A DNA stretch of 57,688 bases from Acidimicrobiales bacterium (GCA_029247365.1 JAQWLJ010000067.1:1-57688); one strand, 5' to 3'. Counted from the stretch's first letter, positions 16,884 to 26,752 are shown. The notes: generated from the sequence alone by a model not told the origin. A program made the numbers and translations.

Positions 16884-17980
16884 GCGACCGCCTCTCGGTA
16901 CACGTCAGCGAGTAGAGCCCCGGTGTGCTGCCAGGTGAAACCGGCCGCCCGGGCGCGAGCTGCGGCGCCGAGGCGCGTGCGCGCCGCTTCGTCGGCGAGC
17001 AGCGATGTCAATGCACCGGCCAATGCATCGGCGTCGTCGGGAGCAACCGTGACCCCCGCATCGCCGACGACCTCCTCGGTCGCCGTCCCAGAACTGGTGA
17101 CGACCGCAGCACCTTGGGCCATGGCGTCCAGCACGGGCATTCCGAAGCCCTCGGCATGGCTTGGCAGCGTGAAGACCGTTGCGAGGTCGTAGAGGGGAGC
17201 CAGGTCGGCGGCTGGGACAGCACCGAGCCGCAGCACGCGGTCCGACGACGAAACATCGACATCACCCCAACCCTCGGGACCGACCACCACAAGCGCAACG
17301 CCGGGCACCGACCGATGGGCGTGTAGCAGCCCGGTGAGATTCTTGCGGGGCTCAAGGGTTCCGACCCACAAGATGAACCGGGACGGCAGGTTGTAGCGAT
17401 CGCGTACTCGAGCCCGGTCTGCATCGGTCACCACTGCGGGGCGACATCCCCACGGGATGATGCGAAGGCGGGTCGGGTCGACTCCCGCAGCGACGCACGC
17501 CGCCTTGGTGGCAGCCGAGGGAACCGAGATCAGGGTTGCTTCGTCGCGAGCCAACTCAAACCCCCGTGTCGCAAGCCGAAACCCGCGTGCCGTCGACTGC
17601 GCCGGACGGTTCAGAAAAGCGAGGTCGTGGACCGAAGCGACAAGCGCAGCGCCACCCGCAGGGGGGACCACCGCATCGGTCGCGTGGACAACGTCTACGT
17701 CGCCAACCCAGGGACCCAGCCCAGGTCGGCGGGCACGGTGCCAGAGGTCGTAGAGCACCGGCCGCGGCAGCGGGATCGCTGAGATGGGAATTGCGGGCGT
17801 AAGCCCCTCGGCCGGATCGGATCGGTGCCACGCATGGACACCTATGAGATCGAGGTCGGGGTGCTCTGCCGCCGCGTGGAGGCTGTGATGCGTGGCGTTC
17901 GCAATACCTCCTGGCACGCGATGCCATGCAGATTCGACGGTCGCGGCGACGCGGAGGCTCACGAAACAGGATTGTGTCAC
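16880..17980 (-). CDS. Glycosyltransferase family 4
   Basis: 366 aa from GTG 17980. Middle region WVGDVDVVHATDAVVPPAGG, then FILWVGTLEPRKNLTGLLHA and the donor site EGFGMPVLDAMAQGAAVV, where the second Glu of the usual E-x7-E is Asp. First gene of the coupled four-gene operon. It is divergent from the GDP-fucose synthase with only 22 bases between start codons, so the two promoters must overlap or lie inside the opposite gene. Confidence 0.88.
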   Translation of the reverse strand: MTQSCFVSLRVAATVESAWHRVPGGIANATHHSLHAAAEHPDLDLIGVHAWHRSDPAEGLTPAIPISAIPLPRPVLYDLWHRARRPGLGPWVGDVDVVHATDAVVPPAGGAALVASVHDLAFLNRPAQSTARGFRLATRGFELARDEATLISVPSAATKAACVAAGVDPTRLRIIPWGCRPAVVTDADRARVRDRYNLPSRFILWVGTLEPRKNLTGLLHAHRSVPGVALVVVGPEGWGDVDVSSSDRVLRLGAVPAADLAPLYDLATVFTLPSHAEGFGMPVLDAMAQGAAVVTSSGTATEEVVGDAGVTVAPDDADALAGALTSLLADEAARTRLGAAARARAAGFTWQHTGALLADVYREAVA

Positions 17981-18002
17981 GAGCGACTACGATCTCCTCC
18001 TC

Positions 18003-18965
18003 ATGGGGACCGGCTTCGAGACAAAGCGCTTCTTCATCACCGGCGGCACAGGATTCCTCGGCGGGGCCGTTCAGGCAGCACTCCGGGACCGCGGCGTGAC
18101 CAACGTCCTCGCCCCCTCGAGCGCCGAGGTCGACTTTCGCGACGCAACGGCAAGCCATGCTGCGATCGAGGCAGCCAAACCCAACATCGTCATTCACCTT
18201 GCGGCTCGGGTTGGCGGGATCGGTGCCAACCTCCGGTCGCCCGCCAACCTGTACCTCGAGAATCTGATGCTCGGCACCAACGTCATCGAGGCGTCTCGTC
18301 ACACCGGTGTCGACAAGACGGTTGTGGTCGGCACAATCTGTTCGTACCCGAAGCACACACCAGTTCCGTTCCAGGAAACCTCGCTTTGGACTGGTTATCC
18401 GGAGGAAACCAACGCGCCGTACGGCATCGCCAAGCTCGCCCAGCTCGTGCATCTGCAGGCAAACCGTTCGCAATACGGTCAGAACGGCGTCTACCTGATG
18501 CCGACGAACCTCTTTGGTCCTGGCGACAAGTTCCACCCCGATATCAGCCATGTCATCCCCGCTCTCATCCGCAAGTGCGTGATCGCTCGCGAGTCGGGCG
18601 CGCCAGAGGTTGAGGTATGGGGCACTGGCAGCGCCAGTCGCGAGTTCCTCTACGTCGACGATGCCGCAGCCGGGATTGTGCTCGCGGCCGAGCACTACGA
18701 CGACCCCGAGCCCGTCAACCTCGGTGCCACAAAAGAGACCCTCATCAAGGAGTTGGTCGAAATCGTCGCCGAAGAGACCAATTTCCAGGGCCGCATCGTC
18801 TGGGATGACACAAAGCCCGACGGCCAGCCGCGGCGCAGCGTCGACGCCTCCCGCGCCCGCAAGGAGTTCGGGTTCGAAGCCAAGGTCGACCTGCGCGATG
18901 GCCTGCGCCGCACGATCGAGTGGTTCGAAGCGAACCGCGAGGTGTCCGAAGCCCGCCGTCACTGA
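18003..18965 (+). CDS. fcl: GDP-L-fucose synthase
   Basis: 320 aa from ATG 18003. Rossmann motif GGTGFLGG, the GFS-specific stretch ARVGGIGANLRSPANLYLEN, TICSYPKHTPVPFQE with the catalytic Ser/Cys region, and APYGIAKLAQ with Tyr/Lys. TNLFGPGDKFHPDISHVIPALIRK is also diagnostic, as is GSASREFLYVDDAA. It converts GDP-4-keto-6-deoxymannose to GDP-L-fucose by epimerisation and NADPH reduction. The partner GDP-mannose 4,6-dehydratase is not in this window. It is a single gene, convergent with the UDP-xylose synthase. Confidence 0.93.
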   Translation: MGTGFETKRFFITGGTGFLGGAVQAALRDRGVTNVLAPSSAEVDFRDATASHAAIEAAKPNIVIHLAARVGGIGANLRSPANLYLENLMLGTNVIEASRHTGVDKTVVVGTICSYPKHTPVPFQETSLWTGYPEETNAPYGIAKLAQLVHLQANRSQYGQNGVYLMPTNLFGPGDKFHPDISHVIPALIRKCVIARESGAPEVEVWGTGSASREFLYVDDAAAGIVLAAEHYDDPEPVNLGATKETLIKELVEIVAEETNFQGRIVWDDTKPDGQPRRSVDASRARKEFGFEAKVDLRDGLRRTIEWFEANREVSEARRH

Positions 18966-18990
18966 TCAATCGTCTGTCGCGATGGTGGTT

Positions 18991-19923
18991 TCAGATACTG
19001 GTGCGGAAGTACTCGACAGTCCGCTCGATGCCCTCGCGCAGCTGGATCTGCGGCTCCCAGCCGAGGATCTCGCGCGCCCGGGTGATTTCAGGCTTGCGTT
19101 GGCTTGGATCGTCGGTGGGCAGCGGGTGCCGCTCGATTGTCGATGAGGAACCGGTCACCTCGAGCACGATCTTGGCGAGTTCGAGAATCGTGAACTCATT
19201 CGGGTTGCCGATGTTCACGGGGTTGTTTTCGTCGGAGTCGAGCAAGGCAATCAGGCCGCGTACCTCGTCGTCAACGAAGCAGAAACTTCGGGTCTGGCTG
19301 CCGTCGCCATAGACGGTGAGGGGCTCACGCTTCAGCGCCTGCACGATGAAGTTAGAGACGACTCGTCCGTCGTCGGGACGCATGCGTGGGCCGTACGTGT
19401 TAAAGATTCGAACGATGCGCGTATCGAGGCCGTGATAGCGCTGGTACGCCATCGTCATAGCTTCAGAGAAGCGCTTTGCCTCGTCGTACACACCACGGGG
19501 ACCGACCGGATTGACGTTGCCCCAGTAGTCCTCAGTCTGCGGGTGGACGTGTGGTTCGCCATAGACCTCAGAGGTTGAGGCAAGGAAGTAGGCCGCATTC
19601 TTGGCCTTGGCCAAGCCCAGCGTGTTGTGAGTGCCGAGCGAACCAACCTTGAGGGTCTGGATCGGCATCTCGAGATAGTCGATTGGTGATGCCGGGCTGG
19701 CGAAGTGGAGAACTGCGTCGACGTCGTCCGGGACCCAGACATAGTTCGAGACGTCGTGCTCGACGAACGTGAACCCAGGCGCACCAAACAGGTGCTCGAT
19801 GTTGGCCCTGTTCCCGGTGATCAGATTGTCGATGGCGACGACATCATCACCGCGTGCCACGAGCGCGTCGGCAAGGTGCGAACCAAGGAACCCTGCTCCT
19901 CCGGTAATGACGACTCGGGCCAT
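18991..19923 (-). CDS. UDP-glucuronate decarboxylase (UDP-xylose synthase)
   Basis: 310 aa. [18 protein letters not shown] at the N-terminus, [14 protein letters not shown], then [21 protein letters not shown], which is highly typical of [11 protein letters not shown] carries the Ser site and [11 protein letters not shown] the Tyr/Lys pair; [18 protein letters not shown] follows. It makes UDP-xylose from UDP-glucuronate. Its ATG overlaps the stop of the UDP-glucose dehydrogenase (ATGA), so the two consecutive steps UDP-Glc to UDP-GlcA to UDP-Xyl are encoded as a pair. Confidence 0.93.
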   Translation of the reverse strand: MARVVITGGAGFLGSHLADALVARGDDVVAIDNLITGNRANIEHLFGAPGFTFVEHDVSNYVWVPDDVDAVLHFASPASPIDYLEMPIQTLKVGSLGTHNTLGLAKAKNAAYFLASTSEVYGEPHVHPQTEDYWGNVNPVGPRGVYDEAKRFSEAMTMAYQRYHGLDTRIVRIFNTYGPRMRPDDGRVVSNFIVQALKREPLTVYGDGSQTRSFCFVDDEVRGLIALLDSDENNPVNIGNPNEFTILELAKIVLEVTGSSSTIERHPLPTDDPSQRKPEITRAREILGWEPQIQLREGIERTVEYFRTSI

Positions 19924-21194
19924 CAGTTCCGCCCCACACCCTGGTACGTAAAGCCGCGCCGGCGCAGCGCGCCTCGGTCGAGCAGGTTGCGAGCATCGAC
20001 GACATTGCGCGCCGTGACTACGTCGGCGATCCTGTCAAAATCGAGCCACTTGAAGTCGTCCCACTCGGTGGCGATGACGATGGCCGAGGCGCCTTCGCAA
20101 GCTGAGTACGCGTCGCCGACCACTTCGACGCCATCGAGTTCAACCGATGTGACAGCCGGATCGTACGCCTTGACTTTGGCGCCCTTTGCAACCAGGCGCT
20201 TCATCACCTCGAGCGCAGGCGACTCCCGGGTGTCATCGGTGTTGGCCTTGAACGCAATGCCCAAAACACTCACCGTGGTGCCGTCGACATCGATCACCGA
20301 CTCGACCTTGCCGACGATGCGATCAAATTGCTCCTCGTTGACGGCGACGACACCCCGCATCAGCGAGAAGTCGTACCCAGCGTCTTCGGCGATCGTGATG
20401 ATGGCCTTGGAATCCTTCGGGAAACACGAGCCACCCCAGCCCGGACCGGGACGGAGGAACTCGTGACCGATGCGATGGTCGTAGCCCATCCCGAGGAGGA
20501 CGTCGTTGACGTCGGCCCCAACCGCTTCGCACACGGCGGCGATCGCGTTGGTGAACGACAACTTAGTGGCCAGGAAGGCGTTGGCGGCGTACTTGCAGGT
20601 CTCGGCAGATGCAGGGTCAGTGACCATGATTGGTGCTCGCACACCCAGGTGCAGCGAGGCAACTCGGCCCGCCGCGGCGTGATCATCGGCACCGATCACT
20701 ACCCGGTCGGGGTTGAGAAAGTCGTCGACTGCCGTTCCCTCGCGCAAGAACTCGGGGTTCGACACCACCGGGATATCGGACCGGCCCAGCGCCTGCTCAA
20801 CGAGCAGCGTCGAGCCGACCGGGACGGTCGACTTGTTGACGACGATCGTCCCGGGCCGCAGCTTTGCGCTGATCTCGGAGGCGGCAGCCTGCAGGTAGCT
20901 CAGATCGGCGGAACCATCAGCCGACTGAGGGGTTGGCACACAGAGATAGACAAACTCGGCTTCGGCGACGGCGTTCTCTGCACCGAGGACAAACGTGAGG
21001 TTGCCCGAGTCGAGACCCACTCGCACGAGCTCCTCCAGCCGGGCTTCGTGGATCGGGATCTCACCGCGCTGAAGCTGGTCGATCTTCTCGGGAACGATGT
21101 CTGCACAAATGACGCAGTGACCGAGGTGGGCAAAGCACGCACCCGTCGTCAGACCGACGTAGCCGGTGCCGATCACGGCAATGGTACTGGTCAT
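19923..21194 (-). CDS. ugd: UDP-glucose 6-dehydrogenase
   Basis: 423 aa from ATG 21194 with an AGGAG upstream; the longer frame to 21245 is not needed. It starts [51 protein letters not shown] and the nucleophile motif GGSCFPKD (Cys near residue 256) identify the family, followed by [13 protein letters not shown]. It oxidises UDP-glucose to UDP-glucuronate with two NAD+. It lies downstream of an LCP gene on the same strand and is coupled to the UDP-xylose synthase. Confidence 0.95.
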   Translation of the reverse strand: MTSTIAVIGTGYVGLTTGACFAHLGHCVICADIVPEKIDQLQRGEIPIHEARLEELVRVGLDSGNLTFVLGAENAVAEAEFVYLCVPTPQSADGSADLSYLQAAASEISAKLRPGTIVVNKSTVPVGSTLLVEQALGRSDIPVVSNPEFLREGTAVDDFLNPDRVVIGADDHAAAGRVASLHLGVRAPIMVTDPASAETCKYAANAFLATKLSFTNAIAAVCEAVGADVNDVLLGMGYDHRIGHEFLRPGPGWGGSCFPKDSKAIITIAEDAGYDFSLMRGVVAVNEEQFDRIVGKVESVIDVDGTTVSVLGIAFKANTDDTRESPALEVMKRLVAKGAKVKAYDPAVTSVELDGVEVVGDAYSACEGASAIVIATEWDDFKWLDFDRIADVVTARNVVDARNLLDRGALRRRGFTYQGVGRN

Positions 21195-21284
21195 AGTGGG
21201 AGCTCCTGGTGGGTGAGCTGCGTCCAGGTCGGCATGTGAGACCACGCTGGGAGTGTAGAAGCCGCGACACCACCCGCTGCGGCG

Positions 21285-22805
21285 CTAACTACAGGACTCA
21301 CCTTCCGGCGCGCGCCCCGGCGGCATCGTGTTGGTCGACGGCATCGTGGTGGTCGTCGTGGACGTGGTCGTGGTTGGGGCGGCCGAGCTCGTGGTCGAGA
21401 CGGGCGCGGATATGGCTTCGTCGAGGTCAGGGATGGCGACCTCGCCCAACGCTGCGATCGCAGCGGTCGTCTCTGCCTCTCCGGCCGGGAAGAAAAACGA
21501 CACGTCGCGATGGTCAGTGCCTAGTACCAGCGTCATCTCCGTTGCTACCAGATTCTCGACGACCGCCGGCGTGGGGACGACGTAGCGGGCGAGCAGCTCG
21601 GCATATTCTCGCTGTCCAGCCGGATGCACGATCACGCTGTCGCTTCCACTGCTGCTGATCAGTCGCTCACGAGCCACCGAGAAGCCCAGTTGGCGCAGAA
21701 GCTCAGCATCATCAACAACCGTCGCCTCGTTGGTACCAGCCACGGTAAAGGTCACCTCAACACGCGGGATCGCATCGGCGACGCCCCGCATGATCTGAAA
21801 CATCTCGGCATCGAGCGGTTCGATCAGCTGCAGTCCAATCCACGCGTCATCGCGAACGATGTCGGCAACAGCGGGCGAGAAGGTGACAAGCGAATCGGAG
21901 GTGAAGTCGGTGAAGGCCTCGGCGAGCTGGATCAACTCGGCCGGAGTCAGACCCTGGTCGAGCACAACGCTGTCGGCGGCCGCGCTGATCAGTGCTGACA
22001 ACGACGTCGGGTTACGGGCCCCGCGTGCGATCACCCGCTCGATGGCGGCGACAACGAACGACTGTTGCCGCTGGATCCGTCCGAGATCGGCGTTCCCGAC
22101 ATCAACCCACTCGCCGTCCCGGAACTCCTGGTATTTTCGGGAGCGGACAAAGTTGAGAGCCTGCGCCCCATCGAGCTTGTAGCAGCCCGGCTCGACCACG
22201 ACGAAACCGGTCATTGGGTCGCGGGCTGCGTACGGAAACCAGATCGGAACTCCATCGAGTTCGTCGACTACGTCGCGGAACGCAAGGAAGTCGAGCTGCA
22301 CATAGTGATTGATCTGGATGATCAGCGCGTCGGACACTGCTTCGACCAGACAAGGCCCACCGCCGACCAGTGACGCCGCATTGATCCGAAGCTCAGGAGT
22401 GCGAGCGCAAGGGATCGGCACGACGAGATCACGAGGAATCGAGATCGCCCAGGCCTTCCCACCAATGGGGTCGACTCGCAGAATACTGATCGAATCGGCG
22501 TTATGCGTGCCCCGCTCGTCGTACTGCCGACCGATCGCCGCCGAGTCGTCAGAGTCGAGACCGACGGCGCTGTCGAGGCCAACAATCAAAAAGTTGACGG
22601 GCTCAGAGGGGCTCGTGTCGGTCTGTAGCAGATCGCCGCTGAACTGGACCCGACCAATGTCGGCCACGCCTTCGTAGAGTTCTGTCACAAAGAACGACGC
22701 CGCGATCGCCGATCCGATCACGCCAAGGCAGGCGAGGATGGCGATGCGCTGCGGCCATGTCCGCCGAAGCAGGACGGTTTCGCTCCTGGTCTCCGGCGTC
22801 GTCAC
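21285..22805 (-). CDS. LytR-CpsA-Psr family wall-polymer ligase
   Basis: 506 aa. One transmembrane helix at about residues 20-42, then the LCP catalytic domain: NFLIVGLDS, RGTHNADSISILRVDP with the conserved Asp and Arg, AISIPRDLVVPIP, and the block KLDGAQALNFVRSRKYQ with DLGRIQRQQ. A LytR C-terminal-type domain follows at about 345-460. The tail is Ser/Thr/Pro-rich (runs of Thr) and ends close to a Cys. LCP enzymes transfer lipid-linked glycans to peptidoglycan or arabinogalactan, so it may attach the polysaccharide made by this region. It lies 90 bases upstream of ugd, in the same direction. Confidence 0.92.
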   Translation of the reverse strand: MTTPETRSETVLLRRTWPQRIAILACLGVIGSAIAASFFVTELYEGVADIGRVQFSGDLLQTDTSPSEPVNFLIVGLDSAVGLDSDDSAAIGRQYDERGTHNADSISILRVDPIGGKAWAISIPRDLVVPIPCARTPELRINAASLVGGGPCLVEAVSDALIIQINHYVQLDFLAFRDVVDELDGVPIWFPYAARDPMTGFVVVEPGCYKLDGAQALNFVRSRKYQEFRDGEWVDVGNADLGRIQRQQSFVVAAIERVIARGARNPTSLSALISAAADSVVLDQGLTPAELIQLAEAFTDFTSDSLVTFSPAVADIVRDDAWIGLQLIEPLDAEMFQIMRGVADAIPRVEVTFTVAGTNEATVVDDAELLRQLGFSVARERLISSSGSDSVIVHPAGQREYAELLARYVVPTPAVVENLVATEMTLVLGTDHRDVSFFFPAGEAETTAAIAALGEVAIPDLDEAISAPVSTTSSAAPTTTTSTTTTTMPSTNTMPPGRAPEGESCS

Positions 22806-22826
22806 GGCTGCGGATCGTAGCCTGGG

Positions 22827-23606
22827 TCAGTCGGTCGTCGTCCGCAGGTGGACCACATCCCCGACGCTCACGGTGTGAACCACACCTCCGGACCTGACCT
22901 GGAGGGCACCGGCGTCATCAAGGCCAACCGCCTCACCGACAAGATCACTGTCGGCTCGTTGAACCCGAACTCGCATACCGACGGTTGCGGAGTGGGCAAG
23001 GAGCAGGTCGCGAACTCGCGCAGGCTCGGCGAGCAGACCCCGAAGGCCACCGAGCAAGGCAGCGAGGATGTCATCTCGGCTGATCGAACCACCTTCACCA
23101 TGAACGGATGCCGAGCCCTCGAACGGCGAGGTCTCAACGTTGAGTCCCATCCCGAGGATCACCGTCGGCTCGGCACCGTCGACGTACTCGCCCAGGTAAC
23201 CCGCCAGCTTCGAGAAACTTCCGTCGCGACGACGAACGCCGAGATCATTCGGCCACTTAATCAGCGCAGGGACACCGTCGGCCGCGACGGTGGAGCGGAC
23301 GAGCACGGCCACAGCAGCACCAATCAACGACACGTCGGCCCATGTCGTCGGGATTCGCATGCTGACCATGAGTTGGCCCGCGGCGTCGTCGACCCACGCG
23401 CGATTGAGCCGACCTCGTCCTGCGCTCTGGTGATCGGTGACGAGCACCGCCGCGCTGCATTCGCCAGCGCGAGCTTCGTTCGCAAGATCGGCGTTGGTGG
23501 ACCCAGTACTGCGGACATGACGAAAGGACGAGAACCCTGCTTTCTCGGCAGCCGCACGGCTCGCCGCAAAGATTCCGGGCTCAGGTGTCGCATCCAGGGG
23601 TGTCAT
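22827..23606 (-). CDS. birA: Biotin-[acetyl-CoA-carboxylase] ligase
   Basis: 259 aa from ATG 23606; upstream sequence in the frame is antisense to the carboxylase gene. The catalytic domain has STNADLANE, DHQSAGRGRLNRAW (biotinyl-AMP loop) and IKWPNDLGV, then LGMGLNVE. A short C-terminal domain ends VVHLRTTTD. No N-terminal DNA-binding domain, so it is a monofunctional ligase. It faces the carboxylase alpha gene, its likely substrate, with 18 bases between start codons. Confidence 0.93.
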   Translation of the reverse strand: MTPLDATPEPGIFAASRAAAEKAGFSSFRHVRSTGSTNADLANEARAGECSAAVLVTDHQSAGRGRLNRAWVDDAAGQLMVSMRIPTTWADVSLIGAAVAVLVRSTVAADGVPALIKWPNDLGVRRRDGSFSKLAGYLGEYVDGAEPTVILGMGLNVETSPFEGSASVHGEGGSISRDDILAALLGGLRGLLAEPARVRDLLLAHSATVGMRVRVQRADSDLVGEAVGLDDAGALQVRSGGVVHTVSVGDVVHLRTTTD

Positions 23607-23624
23607 TCGGCTAGTCAATAGCAC

Positions 23625-25370
23625 GTGTTCGCCAAAGTTCTGATCGCCAACCGAGGTGAGATCGCCGTGCGAGTGATCCGCGCCTGCCGAGAGCTCGGCG
23701 TCGGGTCCGTCGCCGTGTACAGCGAACTTGATCGTGACGCACTCCACGTCCGTCTTGCTGACGAGGCTTACTCCCTCGGTGGGCAGACGGCCGCCGAGTC
23801 CTACCTCAACACCGACGCAATACTCGACGCCATCGAGAAGTCGGGTGCCGACGCCGTTCACCCTGGCTACGGCTTTTTCTCAGAGAACGCCGACTTCGCT
23901 CGTGCCATCACCGAGCGCGGCGTCACCTTCATCGGACCACCGCCCGCCGCGATCGAGGTTATGGGTGACAAGATCAGCGCCCGCGAAGCGGCCGAGAAGG
24001 TCGACGTGCACGGCGTGCCTGGCAGTACCGCAATTCTCACCGATCCATCCGACGTCGTCGAGTTCGGCGACGAGAACGGTTGGCCGGTTGCAATCAAGGC
24101 TGCCTACGGGGGCGGCGGGCGCGGCATGAAAGTTGTTGCCAACGCTCAGGAGGCTGCTGATCAACTCGCATCGGCACAGCGCGAAGCACTTGCCTACTTC
24201 GGCCGCGACGAGTGCTACCTGGAGCGCTACCTGACCAGCCCTCGCCACGTCGAAGTTCAGGTGTTGGCCGACACCCACGGCAACGCGGTCTACCTCGGCA
24301 CCCGCGACTGCTCAGCCCAGCGACGCCACCAGAAGCTGATCGAAGAGGCACCCGCGGCCGGTATCCCTGACGACATCATCCGTCAGATGGGCGAGGCGGC
24401 TGTCGCAGTTGCCAAGGGGTGTGATTACACCAACGCCGGCACGGTCGAGTTTCTCTACGAGGATGGCGGCTTCTACTACCTCGAGATGAACACCCGGCTG
24501 CAAGTCGAACACCCGGCCACCGAACTCATCACCGGCATCGATCTCGTTGAACAGCAGCTTCGGATCGCCAGCGGCGAGCAGCTTCCGTTCACCCAAGACG
24601 GCATCGAGATTCGCGGTCACGCAATCGAGATTCGCATCAACGCCGAGGATCCGGCGGGCGGTGCGTTTCTTCCCTCGCCCGGTCCGATTACTGCGCTCAC
24701 GCCGCCCGACGGCTTCGGTATCCGGTGGGATACCGGTTACGAAGCGGGCGACGAGATCAGCCAGTTCTACGACAATCTCGTGGGAAAGTTGATCGTGTGG
24801 GGCCGCGACCGCGACGTCGCGATCAACCGAGCATTGCGAGCCATAGGGGAGATGAAGGTTGAGGGCATTGCCACCACGATCCCGGCCGACATCGCCATCC
24901 TCAGACATGTCGACTTCCGCGCCAACGAGCACTCCACAAAGTGGGTTGAAGAAGTTCTTGATCTCTCCGCCGTGTCGGCAACACCTGCCGCAGCTTCAAC
25001 CGACAACGAACCGAAGATCAAGCGCGAGGTCGACGTGGAGGTCAACGGGAAGCGGTTCTCGGTCGCCATGTGGGTCCCCGAGTCCGGTGCGGCTATGCCT
25101 GCCGGTGGCAGCGCCCGCCGGCGAAGTGGTGGGGCCGCTGGCAGCGGGGCCAGCGGCAGCGGCGACGTCACCGTTCCAATGCAGGGAACAATCGTCAAGG
25201 TCAACGTGTCGGCCGGTGACACGGTCGAGGTGGGTGACGCCATCGTCGTCCTCGAGGCCATGAAAATGGAGAACAACGTCACGGCCGAGAAGGCGGGTAC
25301 GGTCACCGAGATCCGGGTCACCGAGGGTGACTCGGTTGGCGGCGGCGACGTTGTCGCAATCATCGAGTAG
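23625..25370 (+). CDS. Acyl-CoA carboxylase alpha subunit (biotin carboxylase plus biotin carrier)
   Basis: 581 aa from GTG 23625. The biotin carboxylase part starts KVLIANRGEIAVRVIRACRELG. It includes YGGGGRGMKVV in the ATP-grasp, RDCSAQRRHQKLIEEAP and EMNTRLQVEHPATE. A Ser/Gly/Ala-rich linker at about residues 490-510 leads to the biotinyl domain with EAMKMEN, biotin on Lys 547. In actinobacteria such A-chains pair with separate beta subunits to carboxylate acetyl- or propionyl-CoA for lipid synthesis. No beta subunit is in the window. The plus-strand gene is alone, followed by the convergent LpdA-like gene. Confidence 0.94.
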   Translation: MFAKVLIANRGEIAVRVIRACRELGVGSVAVYSELDRDALHVRLADEAYSLGGQTAAESYLNTDAILDAIEKSGADAVHPGYGFFSENADFARAITERGVTFIGPPPAAIEVMGDKISAREAAEKVDVHGVPGSTAILTDPSDVVEFGDENGWPVAIKAAYGGGGRGMKVVANAQEAADQLASAQREALAYFGRDECYLERYLTSPRHVEVQVLADTHGNAVYLGTRDCSAQRRHQKLIEEAPAAGIPDDIIRQMGEAAVAVAKGCDYTNAGTVEFLYEDGGFYYLEMNTRLQVEHPATELITGIDLVEQQLRIASGEQLPFTQDGIEIRGHAIEIRINAEDPAGGAFLPSPGPITALTPPDGFGIRWDTGYEAGDEISQFYDNLVGKLIVWGRDRDVAINRALRAIGEMKVEGIATTIPADIAILRHVDFRANEHSTKWVEEVLDLSAVSATPAAASTDNEPKIKREVDVEVNGKRFSVAMWVPESGAAMPAGGSARRRSGGAAGSGASGSGDVTVPMQGTIVKVNVSAGDTVEVGDAIVVLEAMKMENNVTAEKAGTVTEIRVTEGDSVGGGDVVAIIE

Positions 25371-25387
25371 GGCCGTCGAGCAAGCCC

Positions 25388-26752
25388 CTACTCAGCAGCT
25401 TCGCTGAGCGCCTCCCCAAGCGTCGGGTGCACCAGCAGCGACTCGTGGATGTCGGCGACTGTCAGGTTGTTCGTGACCGCAACGGCGAGTACGGAGATGA
25501 GCTCCGCGGCGTGGCGCCCGACGATCGAACCGCCCAACACAACACCAGTGGCGGGGTCGGAGATGATCTTGACGAACCCGCGTGGGTCGTCATTGATCAA
25601 GGCCTTAGCGTTCGTCGCGAACGGCACCTTGGTAACCCGGACCTTGCGGCCCTCGGCGAAGGCATCAACTTCGGCAAGACCGACATCGGCGACCTCGGGC
25701 TCGGTGAAGATTGCGGAAGCCGCCTTGTCGTAGTCGATCTCGCGATCCTTGGTGTGGGAGTACATCCCCATCGCATGTTCGGCGATCTTGCGACCTTGCA
25801 TCGTTGCTACCGACGACAGCGGCAACCGGCCAGAGAGGTCGCCGGCCGCGTAGATGTGAGGCACGTTTGACTGCATCTGGTTGTCAACCGGAACGTATCC
25901 GCCATCGGTTTCGATGCCGGCCGCTTCGAGATTGAGGCCCTCACTGTTCGGAATGGAGCCAATGGCGAGCAGGGCGTGTGACCCCCGAGCGATGCGACCG
26001 TCGTCACAGTTGACGACCACCTCATCGCCGTTACGGACGATTGACTTGGCGCGGGCCCCCTTGAAGAGCTTCACACCCCGCCGGAGGAAGTCTTCCTCAA
26101 GCGCGGCGGCCACTTCCGCGTCTTTCGCCGGCAGGACCTGCTGACGGCTCACGACCAGCGTCACGTCGGAACCCATCGACTCAAACATGTGGACGAACTC
26201 CACACCGGTCACGCCAGAACCGATCACGATGACATGCGCCGGCATGATCTTGGGCGGGTACGCGTCGCGGGTTGTCAGCACGCGCTCGCCGTCGACCGGC
26301 GCCCACTCGGGCACGCGAGGGCGACTTCCCGTTGATAACACGACAACGTCGGCGTCGAAGGCTCGCTCAGAGCCGTCAGGCAGTGTCGCAATAATGCGGT
26401 TTGCGCCTTCGAAGCGGCCAATTCCGTCGACCAGCTCGACCCGTTGACTGGCGAGCAGGCTCCGGACGGTGGTTTCGAGTCGACCTTCAATGCTTCGGAG
26501 GCGATCAGTGAGCTGCTGGGGGTCGACGTCGGTACCGACCTCGCTCAGCCCCATGCGAGCCGAGCGGCGTAGGAACGAACGCGCATTGCCGGTGGCGATC
26601 ATTGCCTTGGACGGGATGCAGTCCCAGAGGTGCGCAGCACCGCCGATCGTGTCGCGCTCAATCAGCACGACCTCAGCGCCGAGCCGAGCGGCTGTCGTGG
26701 CACAACTGTTCCCGGCCGGACCACCACCGATGATGACCATGCGTGTCGTCAC
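25388..26752 (-). CDS. LpdA-like flavoprotein quinone reductase
   Basis: 454 aa from GTG 26752 (ATG 26740 is possible). FAD motif GGGPAGNSCA, central NAD(P) motif VIGSGVTGVEF, the second FAD site IYAAGDLSG and a C-terminal dimerisation domain with VHPTLGEA. In lipoamide dehydrogenases the redox disulfide is in GGTCLNVGCIPSK; here the matching segment is GGAAHLWDCIPSK, so the first Cys is lost. This matches the mycobacterial LpdA type (Rv3303c), described as lacking lipoamide activity and reducing quinones. The gene is therefore not annotated as a pyruvate dehydrogenase component. Confidence 0.88.
   Translation of the reverse strand: MTTRMVIIGGGPAGNSCATTAARLGAEVVLIERDTIGGAAHLWDCIPSKAMIATGNARSFLRRSARMGLSEVGTDVDPQQLTDRLRSIEGRLETTVRSLLASQRVELVDGIGRFEGANRIIATLPDGSERAFDADVVVLSTGSRPRVPEWAPVDGERVLTTRDAYPPKIMPAHVIVIGSGVTGVEFVHMFESMGSDVTLVVSRQQVLPAKDAEVAAALEEDFLRRGVKLFKGARAKSIVRNGDEVVVNCDDGRIARGSHALLAIGSIPNSEGLNLEAAGIETDGGYVPVDNQMQSNVPHIYAAGDLSGRLPLSSVATMQGRKIAEHAMGMYSHTKDREIDYDKAASAIFTEPEVADVGLAEVDAFAEGRKVRVTKVPFATNAKALINDDPRGFVKIISDPATGVVLGGSIVGRHAAELISVLAVAVTNNLTVADIHESLLVHPTLGEALSEAAE

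Noticed and set aside
17556-18962. Minus-strand frame of 468 codons
   Set aside because: Antisense to GDP-fucose synthase and to part of a GT4 gene; the sense genes have full family signatures.
24312-24932. Minus-strand frame of 206 codons
   Set aside because: Shadow of the biotin carboxylase gene.
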